From contig DATCMA010000054.1 of NCBI GenBank assembly GCA_036563645.1, forward strand, positions 124,001 through 188,000: a DNA stretch of 64,000 nucleotides. The letters run 5' to 3'. Of this stretch, positions 35,532 through 44,398 are shown one piece after another. Numbering within the stretch: position 1 is the stretch's first letter; each line of letters begins with the position of its first letter. The notes under the pieces are model-generated. The model saw only the letters and a program-made list of their open reading frames with translations, had not been told where the DNA came from and made no database searches. The stretch is from DATCMA01 sp036563645 (GTDB lineage: Bacteria; Actinomycetota; Actinomycetes; Mycobacteriales; Micromonosporaceae). Both the position numbers and the translations under genes were made by a program.

Positions 35532-36572
35532 TCACCGGGGTGACCTCAGCCGTGCCGCGGCATGCCGAGCGCGGGCGGCGAGCGCGGCTGCCTGGTCAGC
35601 GAACGATTCGGGGGAGCGGTCGGTGATGCCCATCGCGCCGCGCCGGGTACGCGTATAGACGTCCTCGACGATGCAGGCCGTCCGCCACCAACTGAACGCG
35701 ACGTAGTAGTCGATGGCGGCGGGATCCTCGCCGGTCGCGGCGCAGTAGCGCGCGATGAGCTCGTCGCGGCGGGAGAACCCTGGGGCGCGCGTCGGCGGCG
35801 CGTACAGCGCCGTCTGCTCGTCCCCCGGCTCCGCCCAGTACACGAGGAACTGCCCCACGTCGACGAGCGGGTCGCCGACGGTGGCCAGCTCCCAGTCGAG
35901 GATGCCGCGCACGGTCACCGAGGAGCTGAGGACGCAGTTGTCCAGGCGAAAGTCGCCGTGCACGACACAGCTTCGCCGCTGCTTTGGGACGCGCTCGGCG
36001 AGCCGGTGATACGCCGCCTCGAGATCGGGCAGCTCCCGCGTGCGGGTGCGTTGCCAGTTCCCGTACCAGCGGCGCAGCTGGCGCGCGACGTGGTCGCGGC
36101 GGGCGGCGAGGCCGCCGAGACCGACTCGCGTGGGGTCGACCTCGTGCAGCGCCACCATCGCGTCGATGAGCGCGGGCCCCACCTGTCGCCGCTGGGGAGG
36201 CGGGAGCGCGGCCTCGACGCTCGGGGGATCGCGCAGCACCACGCCCTCGAGGTATTCGAGGACGATGAAGGGTGCGCCGGTGACCGAGGTGTCCGTGCAG
36301 ACGGCGAGGACGGCCGGAACCGGCACCTGGCCGGCGAGGCCCGCCAGCAGCCGCGCCTCGCGGAGCACGTCGTGGGCGGTCGCCTCGCGCGCGCCGAGCG
36401 GCGGCCGGCGCAGGACCCGGCGTACCCCGGCGGCGTCGGTCACCAGGTAGGTGAGATTCGACCGGCCCCCGGCCAGCCGGGTGATCGTGACCGGCGGGGT
36501 CAGCTCCGGGACGTGCTGGGCGAGCCACGCGGGCACCGCGGCGGTGAGCCCGAACGGGAGAGGGGCAGCCAT
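35532..36572 (-). CDS. Phosphotransferase family protein (APH/ACAD10-like)
   Basis: A 346-residue aminoglycoside/choline kinase-fold protein. The catalytic loop HGDFRLDN and the metal motif ILDWELATVGDP are intact, so it may phosphorylate a small alcohol or a hydroxyacid. In actinobacteria and in mammalian ACAD10/11, such domains accompany acyl-CoA dehydrogenases that process 4-hydroxy acids by phosphorylation. The ACAD at 39700 fits that idea. The ATG at 36572 has GGAG six bases upstream; a GTG seven codons earlier overlaps nothing useful. It is the last gene of the long minus-strand operon. Confidence 0.85.
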   Translation of the reverse strand: MAAPLPFGLTAAVPAWLAQHVPELTPPVTITRLAGGRSNLTYLVTDAAGVRRVLRRPPLGAREATAHDVLREARLLAGLAGQVPVPAVLAVCTDTSVTGAPFIVLEYLEGVVLRDPPSVEAALPPPQRRQVGPALIDAMVALHEVDPTRVGLGGLAARRDHVARQLRRWYGNWQRTRTRELPDLEAAYHRLAERVPKQRRSCVVHGDFRLDNCVLSSSVTVRGILDWELATVGDPLVDVGQFLVYWAEPGDEQTALYAPPTRAPGFSRRDELIARYCAATGEDPAAIDYYVAFSWWRTACIVEDVYTRTRRGAMGITDRSPESFADQAAALAARARHAAARLRSPR

Positions 36573-36600
36573 CGATGACTCCGCGGCGGTCACGTGGGGG

Positions 36601-37461
36601 TCAGCCGCGCGTGGGGGTGGCGCTCTCCTTCATCGAGCGCGCCGTCTGCCCCGACAGCGAGTCCCCGTAGACCTCGGCGTTGTGCGCGTGCGCCACGTGG
36701 TGCAGGCCGAACACCGAGTCCATGCCCGCCCGCAGCCCCATGAGGTCCTCCGCCTGGTTGACCGCCTTCTTCGCCAAGGCGAGCCCCAACCGCGGCATCT
36801 GCGCGATCCGCTCAGCGAGCGCGAAGGTCTCCTTCTCCAACTCCGCCCGGGGCACCACCCGGTTGACCATGCCGAGCGCCAACGCCCGCTCGGCGCTGAT
36901 CCGCTCGCCGGTGAAGAGGAACTCCTTGGCGAACCGGGGCCCCATCACCCACGGATGGGCGAAGTACTCGACGCCGGGGATGCCCATGCGGACGACCGGG
37001 TCGGCGAAGAACGCGTCGTCGGCGGCGATGATGAGGTCGCAGCACCAGGCCAGCATGAGGCCGCCGGCGATGCAGGCGCCCTGGACCATGGCGATGGTCG
37101 GCTTCGGGATCTCCCGCCAGCGGCGGCACATCCCGAGGTACACCTCGGCTTCCCGGGCGTACCGGCTCTCGGCGCCCTGCTTGCCGACGTGGTCCCACCA
37201 GAGCGTGGCCCGTCGGGTGAACGACTTGTCGATATCCCGGCCCGGCGTGCCGATGTCGTGCCCCGCCGAGAAGTGGTCGCCGGCCCCCGCCAGGATGATG
37301 ACCTTGACGCTGTCGTCGGCGGACGCGCGGTAGAAGGCGTCGTCCAGCGCGTACGTCATCGCCGAGTTCTGCGCGTTGCGGTAGCGCGGCCGGTTCATGG
37401 TCACGATGGCGATCGGGCCCCGTTGGGCGTAGGTGACGACGTCGGTTTCGGTGTCGCTCAC
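36601..37461 (-). CDS. Enoyl-CoA hydratase/isomerase (crotonase family)
   Basis: A 286-residue crotonase. The oxyanion-hole segments are FSAGHDIGTPG and GACIAGGLMLAWCCDLIIA. The second active-site Glu position reads DPVVRMGIPGVEYF, which is non-standard for a hydratase and may shift chemistry. It belongs to the steroid operon, 28 bases before the phosphotransferase. It is not EchA20, which is recognisable at 41897. The start is a GTG behind GGAG; longer readings are shadows of the FadE gene region. Confidence 0.82.
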   Translation of the reverse strand: MSDTETDVVTYAQRGPIAIVTMNRPRYRNAQNSAMTYALDDAFYRASADDSVKVIILAGAGDHFSAGHDIGTPGRDIDKSFTRRATLWWDHVGKQGAESRYAREAEVYLGMCRRWREIPKPTIAMVQGACIAGGLMLAWCCDLIIAADDAFFADPVVRMGIPGVEYFAHPWVMGPRFAKEFLFTGERISAERALALGMVNRVVPRAELEKETFALAERIAQMPRLGLALAKKAVNQAEDLMGLRAGMDSVFGLHHVAHAHNAEVYGDSLSGQTARSMKESATPTRG

Positions 37462-37522
37462 GGCTCGCTCCTTCGTGGTGGACGAATCGGTGGGAGGTGG
37501 CCGGGCGCGCGCCCGGCGGGAC

Positions 37523-38536
37523 TCAGTGCGGGGGAGGGGTGCCGGTGCGAGACAGGCCGAGGTGTTCGGCGACGCGCGCCCGGTGCCAGGCCGCCGAACC
37601 CCACTCCGCGGCCAACGCCCACGCGCGCTTGGCGTACAGGTGCAGGTCGTATTCGGTCGTGTAGCCGATGGCGCCGTGACATTGGATCGCGGTGCGGGCG
37701 ACCGCGCGGGCCGCATCCGAGGCGAGGGCCTTGGCCATCGACACGTCGCGGTCCCGCTCCGGCTCGTCGGCCGCCAGGGCGTACCCGGCTCGGGCCACGG
37801 CCGGGGCGGCGAACTCGACCTGGAGCAGCGCGGTGGCGAGGTGGTGCTTGACCGCCTGGAAGCTGCCGACCGGGACGCCGAACTGCGTGCGGGTGCGCAC
37901 GTACTCGACGGTCATCTCCAGCATCCGGCGGGCGAGGCCCACGAGCATGGCGGCGGCGCCGAGCACCCCGCGCTGCCAGGCCCGCGCCACCACCGCCGGA
38001 TCGTCCACCACGCCGAGCAGCACCGCCCCCGCGCCGACGCGGCACATGTCGGCGGCGGGGTCCACCGCGGAGACCGGCTCGCGCGCGGCGGCGGAGATGT
38101 CGAGCAGCTCCACGGGGCCGGTGCCGCCGAAGCCACCGCGGATCAGGAAGCGCGCCCGGGTGCCGTAGCGCGCGGTGCCGGCGCCCATCGGGTCCGCGGC
38201 GCAGACCATTCCCGCGCTGGCGATCCGGTCGGCGAGGCCGGCCGCCTCGAACAGCGCCGGCGCGACTGCCACGGTCTCCAGCACGGGCAGGGGAGCGGCC
38301 GCCCAGCCCACCTCGGTCAGCATCGGCACCAGGTAGTTCTCGTCGAGACCGAGGCCGCCGTGGTGCTCTGGCAGCAGCAGGCCAGCGGCGCCGACCTCGA
38401 CGAGTCCGCGGTCCAGCGCGTCGACCTCCGGGGAGGTGGGCGCGCAGCGGACCACCGCGGGGGCGCAGAGCCGCTCCATGAGGTCGCGGACGACAGTGCG
38501 CAGGTCCTGTTGTTCGGCCGTCAACGCGAAGCGCAT
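37523..38536 (-). CDS. Acyl-CoA dehydrogenase, small-subunit type (FadE32/33-like)
   Basis: A 337-residue ACAD-fold subunit. The C-terminal helical part has RTQFGVPVGSFQAVKHHLA and a CHGAIGYTTEYDLHLYAKRAW segment. The middle domain is short and diverged, as in the non-FAD partner subunits of heteromeric steroid dehydrogenases. It begins four bases after the stop of the FadE31-like gene, so the pair is probably assembled together. Confidence 0.8.
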   Translation of the reverse strand: MRFALTAEQQDLRTVVRDLMERLCAPAVVRCAPTSPEVDALDRGLVEVGAAGLLLPEHHGGLGLDENYLVPMLTEVGWAAAPLPVLETVAVAPALFEAAGLADRIASAGMVCAADPMGAGTARYGTRARFLIRGGFGGTGPVELLDISAAAREPVSAVDPAADMCRVGAGAVLLGVVDDPAVVARAWQRGVLGAAAMLVGLARRMLEMTVEYVRTRTQFGVPVGSFQAVKHHLATALLQVEFAAPAVARAGYALAADEPERDRDVSMAKALASDAARAVARTAIQCHGAIGYTTEYDLHLYAKRAWALAAEWGSAAWHRARVAEHLGLSRTGTPPPH

Positions 38537-38540
38537 CGCA

Positions 38541-39680
38541 TCACTTCCTGGGCAGGCCGAGCACCCGCTCGGCGACGATGTTGCGCTGGATCTCGTTGGT
38601 GCCGGCGTAGATCGGTCCGGCCAAGGAGAAGAGGAAGCCCTTGCTCCACGGGTTATCTGTCTGGCCCTCCGGGCCGAGGAGGTCCAGCGCGGTCTCGTGC
38701 AGCCGAATGTCCAATTCGGACCAGTAGAGCTTGTTCAGGCTCGACCGCGGCCCGGGCGGGCGTCCTTCGAGGATGTCGGTGACCTGAGCCAGGGTGAACA
38801 GGTGGTACGCCTGGGCCTGCATCCACACCTCGACCACCCGGTCGATGAGCGAATCGGTGGCCGCCTCCGGTCGCTCGGCGGCGAGCCGCACCAGGCGTTG
38901 CGCGGCGGCGAGGAACCGGCCCGGGGAGCGCAACGTCAGGCCGCGCTCGGAGCTCGTGGTGGCCATCGCCACCTCCCAGCCCTTGTTTACCTCCCCGAGC
39001 ACCGCGCTGTCGGGCACGAAGACGTCGTCGAAGAAGACGTCGGCGAATCCCTCGTCGCCATCCAGTCGGGGGAAACCCCGCACGGTCACCCCGGGGGAGT
39101 CCAGCGGGACGAGGAAGTACGTCAAACCGCGGTGGCGCTCGGCGTTCGGATCAGTGCGGAACAAGCCGAACAGGTGCGTGCAGAATGCGCCCCGGGTGGT
39201 CCAGGTCTTCTGGCCGAACAGCCGCCAGCCGCCGGATGCCTCGTCCCGCACGGCGCGGCTGCGGATCCCCGCCAGGTCGCTTCCCGCGCCCGGCTCCGAC
39301 CACCCTTGACACCACAGGTCCTGCGCGGCGGCCATGCGCGGCAGGAGCGTGTCCTTCTGCTCCTGGGTCCCGAATTCGAAGAGGGTCGGCGCCAGGAGGA
39401 AGATGCCGTTCTGCGTCACCCGCTGGGGCGCCCCGGCGCGGTAGTACTCCTCTTCGAAGATCAGCCATTCCCAGAGGGAGGCGTCCCGCCCGCCGTACTT
39501 CTTCGGCCAGGACACCACGGCCCAGCCGGCCTCATACAGCTTGCGTTCCCACTCCACGTGCAGGGCGAAGCCCTCACGGGTGTCCCCGGAGGGGAGGGGT
39601 TCGTCCGGGACGTTGGCGGCGAGCCATTCCCGCACCTCCGCCCGGAACGCCTCCTCCGATTCGCTCCATGTCAGCTCCAT
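38541..39680 (-). CDS. fadE31: FadE31-like acyl-CoA dehydrogenase
   Basis: A 379-residue ACAD close in size to Mtb FadE31 (377). It has CQGWSEPGAGSDLAGIRS, an FGQKTWTTRGAF segment and a C-terminal YAGTNEIQRNIVAERVLGLPRK. It should oxidise an acyl-CoA late in C/D-ring degradation, paired with the small subunit encoded next. The ATG at 39680 is preferred over a far-upstream frame that would cover the next gene. Exact subunit identity within the FadE31-33 group is inferred from size and gene order. Confidence 0.75.
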   Translation of the reverse strand: MELTWSESEEAFRAEVREWLAANVPDEPLPSGDTREGFALHVEWERKLYEAGWAVVSWPKKYGGRDASLWEWLIFEEEYYRAGAPQRVTQNGIFLLAPTLFEFGTQEQKDTLLPRMAAAQDLWCQGWSEPGAGSDLAGIRSRAVRDEASGGWRLFGQKTWTTRGAFCTHLFGLFRTDPNAERHRGLTYFLVPLDSPGVTVRGFPRLDGDEGFADVFFDDVFVPDSAVLGEVNKGWEVAMATTSSERGLTLRSPGRFLAAAQRLVRLAAERPEAATDSLIDRVVEVWMQAQAYHLFTLAQVTDILEGRPPGPRSSLNKLYWSELDIRLHETALDLLGPEGQTDNPWSKGFLFSLAGPIYAGTNEIQRNIVAERVLGLPRK

Positions 39681-39699
39681 CGGGTCTCCCGTCCTGCGA

Positions 39700-40917
39700 T
39701 CAGCGGTATCGGCGCAGCTCCTGACGGGCCACGGTTCGGATGTGCACCTCGTCCGGACCGTCGGCGATCGCCAAGATGCGGGCGCTGGCCCACATGCGGG
39801 CGAGCGGGACGTCGTCAGACACCCCCGCGCCGCCGTGCACCTGGATGGCGCGGTCGAGCACGTAGCGCGCGACGCGCGGCGCCACCACCTTGATCGCCGC
39901 GATCTCCGTCGCCGCCCCTTTCGCCCCGACCCGGTCGATGAGCCAGGCGGTCTTGAGCACCAGGAGCCGGGCTTGCTCAATGGCCATGCGGGATTCCGCG
40001 ATCCACGTACGGATCACGCCCTGATCCGAGAGCGGACCGCCGAACGCCTCCCGCGACATCGCCCGGCGCACCATGAGCTCCAGGGCGCGCTCGGCCATAC
40101 CCAGGGCGCGCATCGCGTGGTGGACGCGCCCCGGGCCGAGTCGGGCCTGGGCCATCGCGAAGCCCTCTCCCTCGCGGCCGAGGAGGTTGGTCACCGGGAC
40201 GCGGACGTTGGTGAACCGGATCTCGCAGTGTCCGTGCTGGTCGTGGTAGCCGAAGATGGGCAGCGACCGGACGATCTCCACGCCCGGGGTGTTGGTCGGG
40301 ACGAGAACCATCGAGTGCTGCCGGTGGGGTTCGGCGGTTGGGTCGGTCTTGCCCATCACCACGAGCAGCTCGCAGCGCGGATCCGCCGCCCCGGTGGTCC
40401 ACCACTTGTGCCCGTTGATGACGTACTCGTCGCCATCGCGCACGATCGAGGTGCTGATGTTGCGGGCGTCGGAGGAAGCCACCTCGGGTTCGGTCATGGC
40501 GAATCCGGAGCGAATCCGCCCGTCCAACAACGGTTCGAGCCAGCGGGCCTTCTGCTCCGGGGTGCCGAAGAGGTGGAGAAGCTCCATGTTGCCGGTGTCC
40601 GGCGCGGAGCAGTTCAACGCCTCCGGCGCGATGTACGGCGACCGCCCGGTGACCTCGGCCAGGTACGCGTACTCCACATTGGATAGCCCGGAGATGTCGG
40701 GCAGGAAGAGATTCCACAGACCCCGGCTGCGCGCCTCGGCCTTCAACTCCTCGACGATGGGTGGGAGGGTGTGGCTGTTCGGCCCGGCCTGCGCGAGCTG
40801 TTCGGCGTAGACGCGTTCGGCGGGGTAGACCCGCTCCCGCATGAATTCCTCGAGGACGGCGAGGAGCTCACGGCACCGCGGGCTGGGCCCCAAATCCATC
40901 GAGGCGTTGCCGCTCAC
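39700..40917 (-). CDS. Acyl-CoA dehydrogenase (ACAD10/11-like)
   Basis: A 405-residue ACAD with full FAD and substrate motifs: SGFAMTEPEVASSDARNI and HGGAGVSDDVPLARMWASAR, ending in HIRTVARQELRRY. The sequence style is that of ACAD10/11 relatives, which are often linked to phosphotransferases such as the one at 35532. The GTG at 40917 lies behind AAAGGAG and overlaps the oxidoreductase stop by four bases. No direct counterpart in the classical KstR2 core is known to me. Confidence 0.85.
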   Translation of the reverse strand: MSGNASMDLGPSPRCRELLAVLEEFMRERVYPAERVYAEQLAQAGPNSHTLPPIVEELKAEARSRGLWNLFLPDISGLSNVEYAYLAEVTGRSPYIAPEALNCSAPDTGNMELLHLFGTPEQKARWLEPLLDGRIRSGFAMTEPEVASSDARNISTSIVRDGDEYVINGHKWWTTGAADPRCELLVVMGKTDPTAEPHRQHSMVLVPTNTPGVEIVRSLPIFGYHDQHGHCEIRFTNVRVPVTNLLGREGEGFAMAQARLGPGRVHHAMRALGMAERALELMVRRAMSREAFGGPLSDQGVIRTWIAESRMAIEQARLLVLKTAWLIDRVGAKGAATEIAAIKVVAPRVARYVLDRAIQVHGGAGVSDDVPLARMWASARILAIADGPDEVHIRTVARQELRRYR

Positions 40918-41900
40918 GGTCGCTCCTTTGTGGTCAAGACGATCTTTCCGAGAGCGCTTCTCGACATCACCGTGGCCAGCGCGGACGCCGCCTGGGCGAG
41001 CGGGAACCGCCGGTCGATGTGCGGGCGGAGGCGACCCGCGGCGTACCACTCGAGCAGCCGGGACATGTTCTCGGCGTTGGCCGCCGGGTGGCGCTGGGCC
41101 CAGTCGCCCCACAGGACGCCGAGCAGGTCACCTTCCTTGAGCAGCAGCCGGTTCATCCCGACGCGGGGAATCTCACCCGAGGCGTACCCCACGGTGAGAT
41201 AGCGCCCACCCCAAGCGAGCGCGCGCAGCGCGACCCGGGCGGCCGGGCCGCCCACCGGGTCGTACACCACGTCCACGCCGGAATCCCCGGTGAGCTCCGC
41301 CAGCCGGGCCCCGAGATCCTGCGTGCGATAGTCGATGAGCTCATCGGCCCCGTGCTCGGCGCACAGCCGCAGCTTCTCGGGGCTGGACGCGGCGGCCAGC
41401 ACGCGGGCACCCAGCGCCTTGCCGATCTGCACGGCGGTCAAGCCGACCCCGCCGGCGGCGCCGAGCACCAAGAGCGTCTCGCCGGGGCGCAGCCGGGCCC
41501 GGTCGACGAGCGCGTGGTAGGAGGTGCCGTAGACGACGGGGAAGACCGCGGCGTGGACGACGTCCATGCCGTCGGGAATGCGGTGGACCCGCGTGGCGGG
41601 GACGGCGACCTGCTCGGCGTAGCCACCGAGACCGCAGAAGGCCATGACCCGGTCGCCGACAGCGAGGTCAACCACACCGTCGCCCACCGCGCGCACGACG
41701 CCCGCCACCTCGCAACCGGGGATGAATGGCAGCTCCGGTTTGGTCTGGTAGGTCCCGGCGACCATCAAGCCATCGGGAAAGTTGACCCCGGCGGCCTGGA
41801 CGTCCACCACGACGTGCCCGGGGTGGGCGACCGGGTCCGGCACCTCGGCCTCGACGAGCTTGTCGGGGCCGCCCAGCTCGCGGCAGAGCATCGCCTTCAC
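40914..41900 (-). CDS. NADPH:quinone oxidoreductase-like MDR enzyme
   Basis: A 328-residue zinc-free medium-chain dehydrogenase. The N-terminal GroES-like domain contains AAGVNFPDGLMVAGTYQ, and the Rossmann motif is GAAGGVGLTAVQIGKALGA. No zinc-ligand cysteines are seen. Enzymes of this family reduce quinones or enoyl-CoA double bonds. The GTG overlaps the echA20 stop (GTGA). A second possible start is the ATG three codons in. A role as enoyl reductase for an unsaturated intermediate is plausible. Confidence 0.88.
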   Translation of the reverse strand: MKAMLCRELGGPDKLVEAEVPDPVAHPGHVVVDVQAAGVNFPDGLMVAGTYQTKPELPFIPGCEVAGVVRAVGDGVVDLAVGDRVMAFCGLGGYAEQVAVPATRVHRIPDGMDVVHAAVFPVVYGTSYHALVDRARLRPGETLLVLGAAGGVGLTAVQIGKALGARVLAAASSPEKLRLCAEHGADELIDYRTQDLGARLAELTGDSGVDVVYDPVGGPAARVALRALAWGGRYLTVGYASGEIPRVGMNRLLLKEGDLLGVLWGDWAQRHPAANAENMSRLLEWYAAGRLRPHIDRRFPLAQAASALATVMSRSALGKIVLTTKERP

Positions 41901-42691
41901 GACGTCCCCCGCTCCGCCGTGGCGGGCTTGCCGAACTCGTCGCGGATGCGCTTGGCGACTCCGGCGAGGTTGAGCTCGAAGGTGAAGCCTTGCTCGAACC
42001 GGTAGCTGCGGTTGACGTCCCACAGGTCGATGCCGTTGAGCGACGCCTTCGCCGCGCGGATCACCGTCGGATCCTTCGCCGCGATCTCCCGCGCGAGGTC
42101 GAACGCGGCGGCGCGAAGCTGGTCCGCCGGCACCACCGTGTGCACCGAGCCGTACGCGTGCAGCTCCGCGGCGGTCGCGGTAGCGGCGGTGTAGACCATC
42201 GCCCGCATCCGGTGCTGCGGCACCAGCCGGGCGAGGTGGGTGGCGGCCCCCAGCGCCCCACGGTCCACTTCGGGCAGACCGAACCTGGCGTCCTCCGCCG
42301 CGACGATGATGTCCGCGTTGCCGACGAGCCCGATGCCGCCGCCCAGGCAGTAGCCGTGGACGGCCGCGATGACCGGCACGGGGCATTCGTAGACGGCTTT
42401 GAAGGCGGCGTAGCAGCCGCGGTTGGCGCCGAGCAGCGCGGAGAATCCCTCGTCGCGCTGCATCTCCTTGATGTCCACGCCGGCGTTGAAGCCGCGCCCC
42501 TCGGCGCGCAGCACCACGACGCGGACGGCCTCGTTGGCTCCCGCGGCGGTGAGCGCGTCGGCGAGGGCGAACCACCCGGCCACCGGCAGCGCGTTGACCG
42601 GGGGATTGTCCATCACGATCTCGGCGATGCCGTCGTCGTGGACGGTCAGGGTGACGATCTGCCGCTCGTTCTCGGCTTGCTCACGCGACAT
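41897..42691 (-). CDS. echA20: EchA20-like ring-hydrolysing crotonase
   Basis: A 264-residue crotonase with close resemblance to Mtb EchA20 over the whole length: LRAEGRGFNAGVDIKEMQR, GGGIGLVGNADIIVA, GLPEVDRGALGAATHL and a C-terminal EQGFTFELNLAGVA. EchA20 opens ring D of HIEC-CoA by hydrolysis. The shared C-terminal segment and the IKEMQR signature make this one of the most secure calls in the locus. It overlaps the oxidoreductase start by four bases and the MaoC-like gene by 11. Confidence 0.9.
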   Translation of the reverse strand: MSREQAENERQIVTLTVHDDGIAEIVMDNPPVNALPVAGWFALADALTAAGANEAVRVVVLRAEGRGFNAGVDIKEMQRDEGFSALLGANRGCYAAFKAVYECPVPVIAAVHGYCLGGGIGLVGNADIIVAAEDARFGLPEVDRGALGAATHLARLVPQHRMRAMVYTAATATAAELHAYGSVHTVVPADQLRAAAFDLAREIAAKDPTVIRAAKASLNGIDLWDVNRSYRFEQGFTFELNLAGVAKRIRDEFGKPATAERGTS

Positions 42692-43112
42692 GCGCGGCCT
42701 CCTTGTCAGGGCTGGGCTCGGGTACCACGAACGTCGCCCACGCGGTGACCGCGACCCCTCCGGTCTGCCGGCGGCAGGTCAGTTCGACATCCACCCGGCG
42801 CTCGCCGTCCTGGTCGTACTCCCGCAGGACGGTTCCCTCGCAGGTGAGGGTGTCGCCGGGCCAGACCTGTTCCTTGAAGCGGACGCGGAACAGGCGGACG
42901 TTCTCCGCGCCGAGCCAGTCGGTGGCGTACGTGCTGAGCAGCCCGGCCTGCCACATGCCCACCGAGAACGGCGTGGGGAAGCCGGCCGCCCGCGCGAACT
43001 CCTCGTCGTGGTGGATGGGGTTCATGTCGCCGGACGCGCCCTGGTATCGGACGAAGTCGGTGCGGGTCACCGGTCCGACGACCCAGGGCGGGGGTGGGGG
43101 TGGAACGCTCAT
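42681..43112 (-). CDS. MaoC-like dehydratase, catalytic half
   Basis: A 143-residue hotdog protein with the hydratase 2 motif: YQGASGDMNPIHHDEEFA, carrying the Asp/His pair of R-specific enoyl-CoA hydratases. A companion hotdog gene lies 19 bases upstream and lacks this motif, so the two likely form a heterodimer like ChsH1/ChsH2. The ATG at 43112 lies behind GGGAGG. It overlaps echA20 by 11 bases. Confidence 0.85.
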   Translation of the reverse strand: MSVPPPPPPWVVGPVTRTDFVRYQGASGDMNPIHHDEEFARAAGFPTPFSVGMWQAGLLSTYATDWLGAENVRLFRVRFKEQVWPGDTLTCEGTVLREYDQDGERRVDVELTCRRQTGGVAVTAWATFVVPEPSPDKEAAHVA

Positions 43113-43131
43113 GCCATCGCCTCCCGCTCGC

Positions 43132-43593
43132 TCACGACCGCTCCGTGGGCTGCTCATCCGTCGGCGGTTTCGCGGTTTCGACGCCGGTCAACTTCGCTTG
43201 TGCGACGAGCCGGCCGGTCTCGTCGCGAAATTCGGTGACCATGACCGCGAAGGTCAGCTCGCCGCCCCGCCGCCCCTGCTTGGTGTAGATCTCGCTGATG
43301 TACGACTGACACCGCAGGCGCGTTCCGGCCCGCGGGGGCGGGCCGAAGAAGGTGTACTCCTGCTCGGCGTGCAGGCCGCGTTTCTGGTCGAGCTCGACCG
43401 CGGGCCATGGGTCGGCGTCGCCTTCTTGCCAAAAGAACGTCGTGGTCAAGAACGTCGGCGGAATGACGGGGCGTTCGCCGAAGTACGCGGGATTCGTCGA
43501 GCGAATCGCCCGGGCGAATTCGCGAATCTTCCCGCGCTCGATGTCCATCTCGAACGGCGCGCCCCGAGTGCCGACGGCGTGGTGGTTGACCAT
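43132..43593 (-). CDS. MaoC N-terminal-like (FAS1-type dehydratase) half
   Basis: A 153-residue hotdog protein of the MaoC N-terminal family: IREFARAIRSTNPAYF near residue 22, LHAEQEYTFFGPPPRAG near 74. The catalytic Asp/His motif is missing, as expected for the structural partner in heterodimeric hydratases. It is followed by the catalytic half. The pair should hydrate a 2-enoyl-CoA side chain or ring-derived chain. It starts at the ATG at 43593 and is coupled to IpdF upstream by a 16-base gap. Confidence 0.83.
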   Translation of the reverse strand: MVNHHAVGTRGAPFEMDIERGKIREFARAIRSTNPAYFGERPVIPPTFLTTTFFWQEGDADPWPAVELDQKRGLHAEQEYTFFGPPPRAGTRLRCQSYISEIYTKQGRRGGELTFAVMVTEFRDETGRLVAQAKLTGVETAKPPTDEQPTERS

Positions 43594-43609
43594 GGCTGCT
43601 CCTGGTGAC

Positions 43610-44398
43610 TCAGGGGTGCTGACTGCTGACGGAGACGACCTCGCCGGTCATGTACGAGGAGTAGTCGCTGGCCAGGAAGACGATGACGTTGGCGACTTCC
43701 CACGGCTGGGCGGCGCGGCCGAACGCCTCTCGGCTGGCGAGCTCCGCGAGGAGCTCCTCGCTGGTGACTTTGGCCAAGTGGGGGTGGATGGCGATGCTCG
43801 GCGCCACCGCGTTGATTCGGATGCCGTACTGGGCGACGTCCATCGCCGCGCACCGCGTGAAGGCCATGACACCGGCCTTGGCCGCCGCGTAGTGGGCCTG
43901 CCCGGCCTGGGCCCGCCAGCCCAGCACCGAGGCGTTGTTGACGATGACGCCTCGCCGCCGGGGAACCATGTGCCGCAGCGCGCTGCGGGTCGCCTTGAAG
44001 GTGGAGGTCAGGGTGACCGCGAGCACGGTGTCCCACTGCTCATCGGTCATCTCCAGCACGCTGGCCGTGCCGCCGAGCCCGGCGTTGTTGATAAGGACGT
44101 CGATGCCGCCGTACTCGGCGACGGCGGCATCCATGAGGTGGTCGATCTGCTGCTGGTCGGTGACGTCGCAGGGGATCGCCAGGGGGCGGACGCCGGTCAG
44201 CTCGGCGATGCGGTCGGCGGCCTCCGCGAGGCGGCGCTCGTGGCGGTCGCTGATGACGACCCGGGCGCCCTCCTCAGCGCAGCGGCGCGCGGTGGCGAAC
44301 CCGATGCCGGTGCCGGCGGCGGCGGTGACCACCACGGTGCGGTCGGCGAGCAGGTTGTGCGGGGGGCCCGCCCAGTCGGCTACGGGGGATTCAGACAC
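43610..44398 (-). CDS. ipdF: IpdF-like SDR (steroid C/D-ring reductase)
   Basis: A 262-residue SDR with the unusual cofactor loop VVVTAAAGTGIGFATARR and the segment NNASVLGWRAQAGQAHYAAAKAGVM, both characteristic of IpdF (Rv3559c type), and the same C-terminal ending SSYMTGEVVSVSSQHP. IpdF reduces the 5-oxo group of a HIP-derived CoA ester. The catalytic YAAAK is intact. It overlaps the upstream SDR by eight bases. The match is from memory of the family sequence, so an alignment would be the check. Confidence 0.85.
   Translation of the reverse strand: MSESPVADWAGPPHNLLADRTVVVTAAAGTGIGFATARRCAEEGARVVISDRHERRLAEAADRIAELTGVRPLAIPCDVTDQQQIDHLMDAAVAEYGGIDVLINNAGLGGTASVLEMTDEQWDTVLAVTLTSTFKATRSALRHMVPRRRGVIVNNASVLGWRAQAGQAHYAAAKAGVMAFTRCAAMDVAQYGIRINAVAPSIAIHPHLAKVTSEELLAELASREAFGRAAQPWEVANVIVFLASDYSSYMTGEVVSVSSQHP

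Noticed and set aside
36601..37461. This crotonase as EchA20
   Set aside because: The gene at 41897-42691 has the IKEMQR and EQGFTFELNLAGVA signatures of EchA20; this one does not.
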